A stretch of DNA of 64,000 nucleotides, from NCBI RefSeq assembly GCF_030035675.1, contig NC_084482.1, positions 226,636,943 to 226,700,942 of the forward strand. The letters are read 5' to 3'. The number at the start of each line of letters is the position of its first letter. Position 1 is the stretch's first letter. Positions 63,961 through 64,000 of this stretch are shown piece by piece. The notes under the pieces are model-generated. The model worked only from the letters and a program-made list of their open reading frames with translations. It was not told the DNA's origin and made no database searches. Source of the DNA: Rhineura floridana (Eukaryota; Chordata; Lepidosauria; Squamata; Rhineuridae). The translations under genes and the position numbers were made by a program.

Positions 63961-64000
63961 CAAGAGGATACCAATCTGGTTAATAAGCAGTTTCAATGAA

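Overview
This is vertebrate nuclear DNA, most likely from a squamate reptile (a lizard, though a snake cannot be excluded). The evidence is the mix of Bov-B, CR1 and L2 LINEs, tRNA- and 5S-rRNA-headed SINEs with Bov-B-like 3' tails (the Sauria SINE type), C2H2 zinc-finger genes with SCAN and KRAB exons, and a type-2 vomeronasal receptor (V2R). No bacterial or viral operon, CRISPR array or intact RNA gene was seen. More than half of the window is repeats.

Layout. 1-3.9 kb: LINE debris (L2, Bov-B, a 1.9 kb CR1). 3.95-5.2 kb: CpG island. 5.4-10.2 kb: SINEs, LINE ends, an LTR-like fossil, a palindromic hAT-type MITE and one isolated KRAB-B-like exon. 10.2-12.1 kb: C2H2 exon with 15 good fingers in one open frame, but with a decayed linker upstream. 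13-20 kb: LINE and SINE debris, an LTR-like stretch, a spliceable antisense ORF of unknown identity, and a small CpG island with an ETS site. 20.6-36.5 kb: a complete SCAN-KRAB-C2H2 gene on the + strand. It has a CpG-island first exon and five coding exons (23,468-23,884; 25,265-25,394; 27,979-28,031; 28,620-28,746; 34,815-36,295) whose phases fit together into 735 residues. Its last intron carries a Ty3/gypsy-type LTR split by a pile of CR1 insertions. 36.8-41.6 kb: 5S SINE, Bov-B, MITE and CR1. 41.6-50.8 kb: a Ty3/gypsy element on the - strand with two LTRs, PBS and PPT, split by a 3.6 kb CR1. 52.6-62.0 kb: a V2R gene on the - strand, exons 3-6, all open and phase-consistent; exons 1-2 should lie beyond the right edge. 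62.2-64.0 kb: SINE, Bov-B, CR1 and L2.

Most interesting signal. The gypsy element has the unusual order gag-PR-INT-RT-RNaseH (Gmr1-like, i.e. Ty1/copia-like gene order in a Ty3/gypsy element), because RNase H ends directly before the 3' PPT and LTR while integrase lies before RT. Gmr1-like capsids are the proposed source of the vertebrate SCAN domain. The gag of this fossil has a SCAN-like helical block, and a bona fide SCAN exon lies about 25 kb away. The window therefore holds both the domesticated domain and a relative of its retrotransposon source.

The two host gene systems are independent: nuclear DNA-binding regulators (SCAN for dimerisation, KRAB for effector recruitment, fingers for DNA binding) and a chemosensory receptor. 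All coordinates of repeats are by-eye and may be off by tens of bases; splice sites, LTR ends and direct repeats were read base by base.
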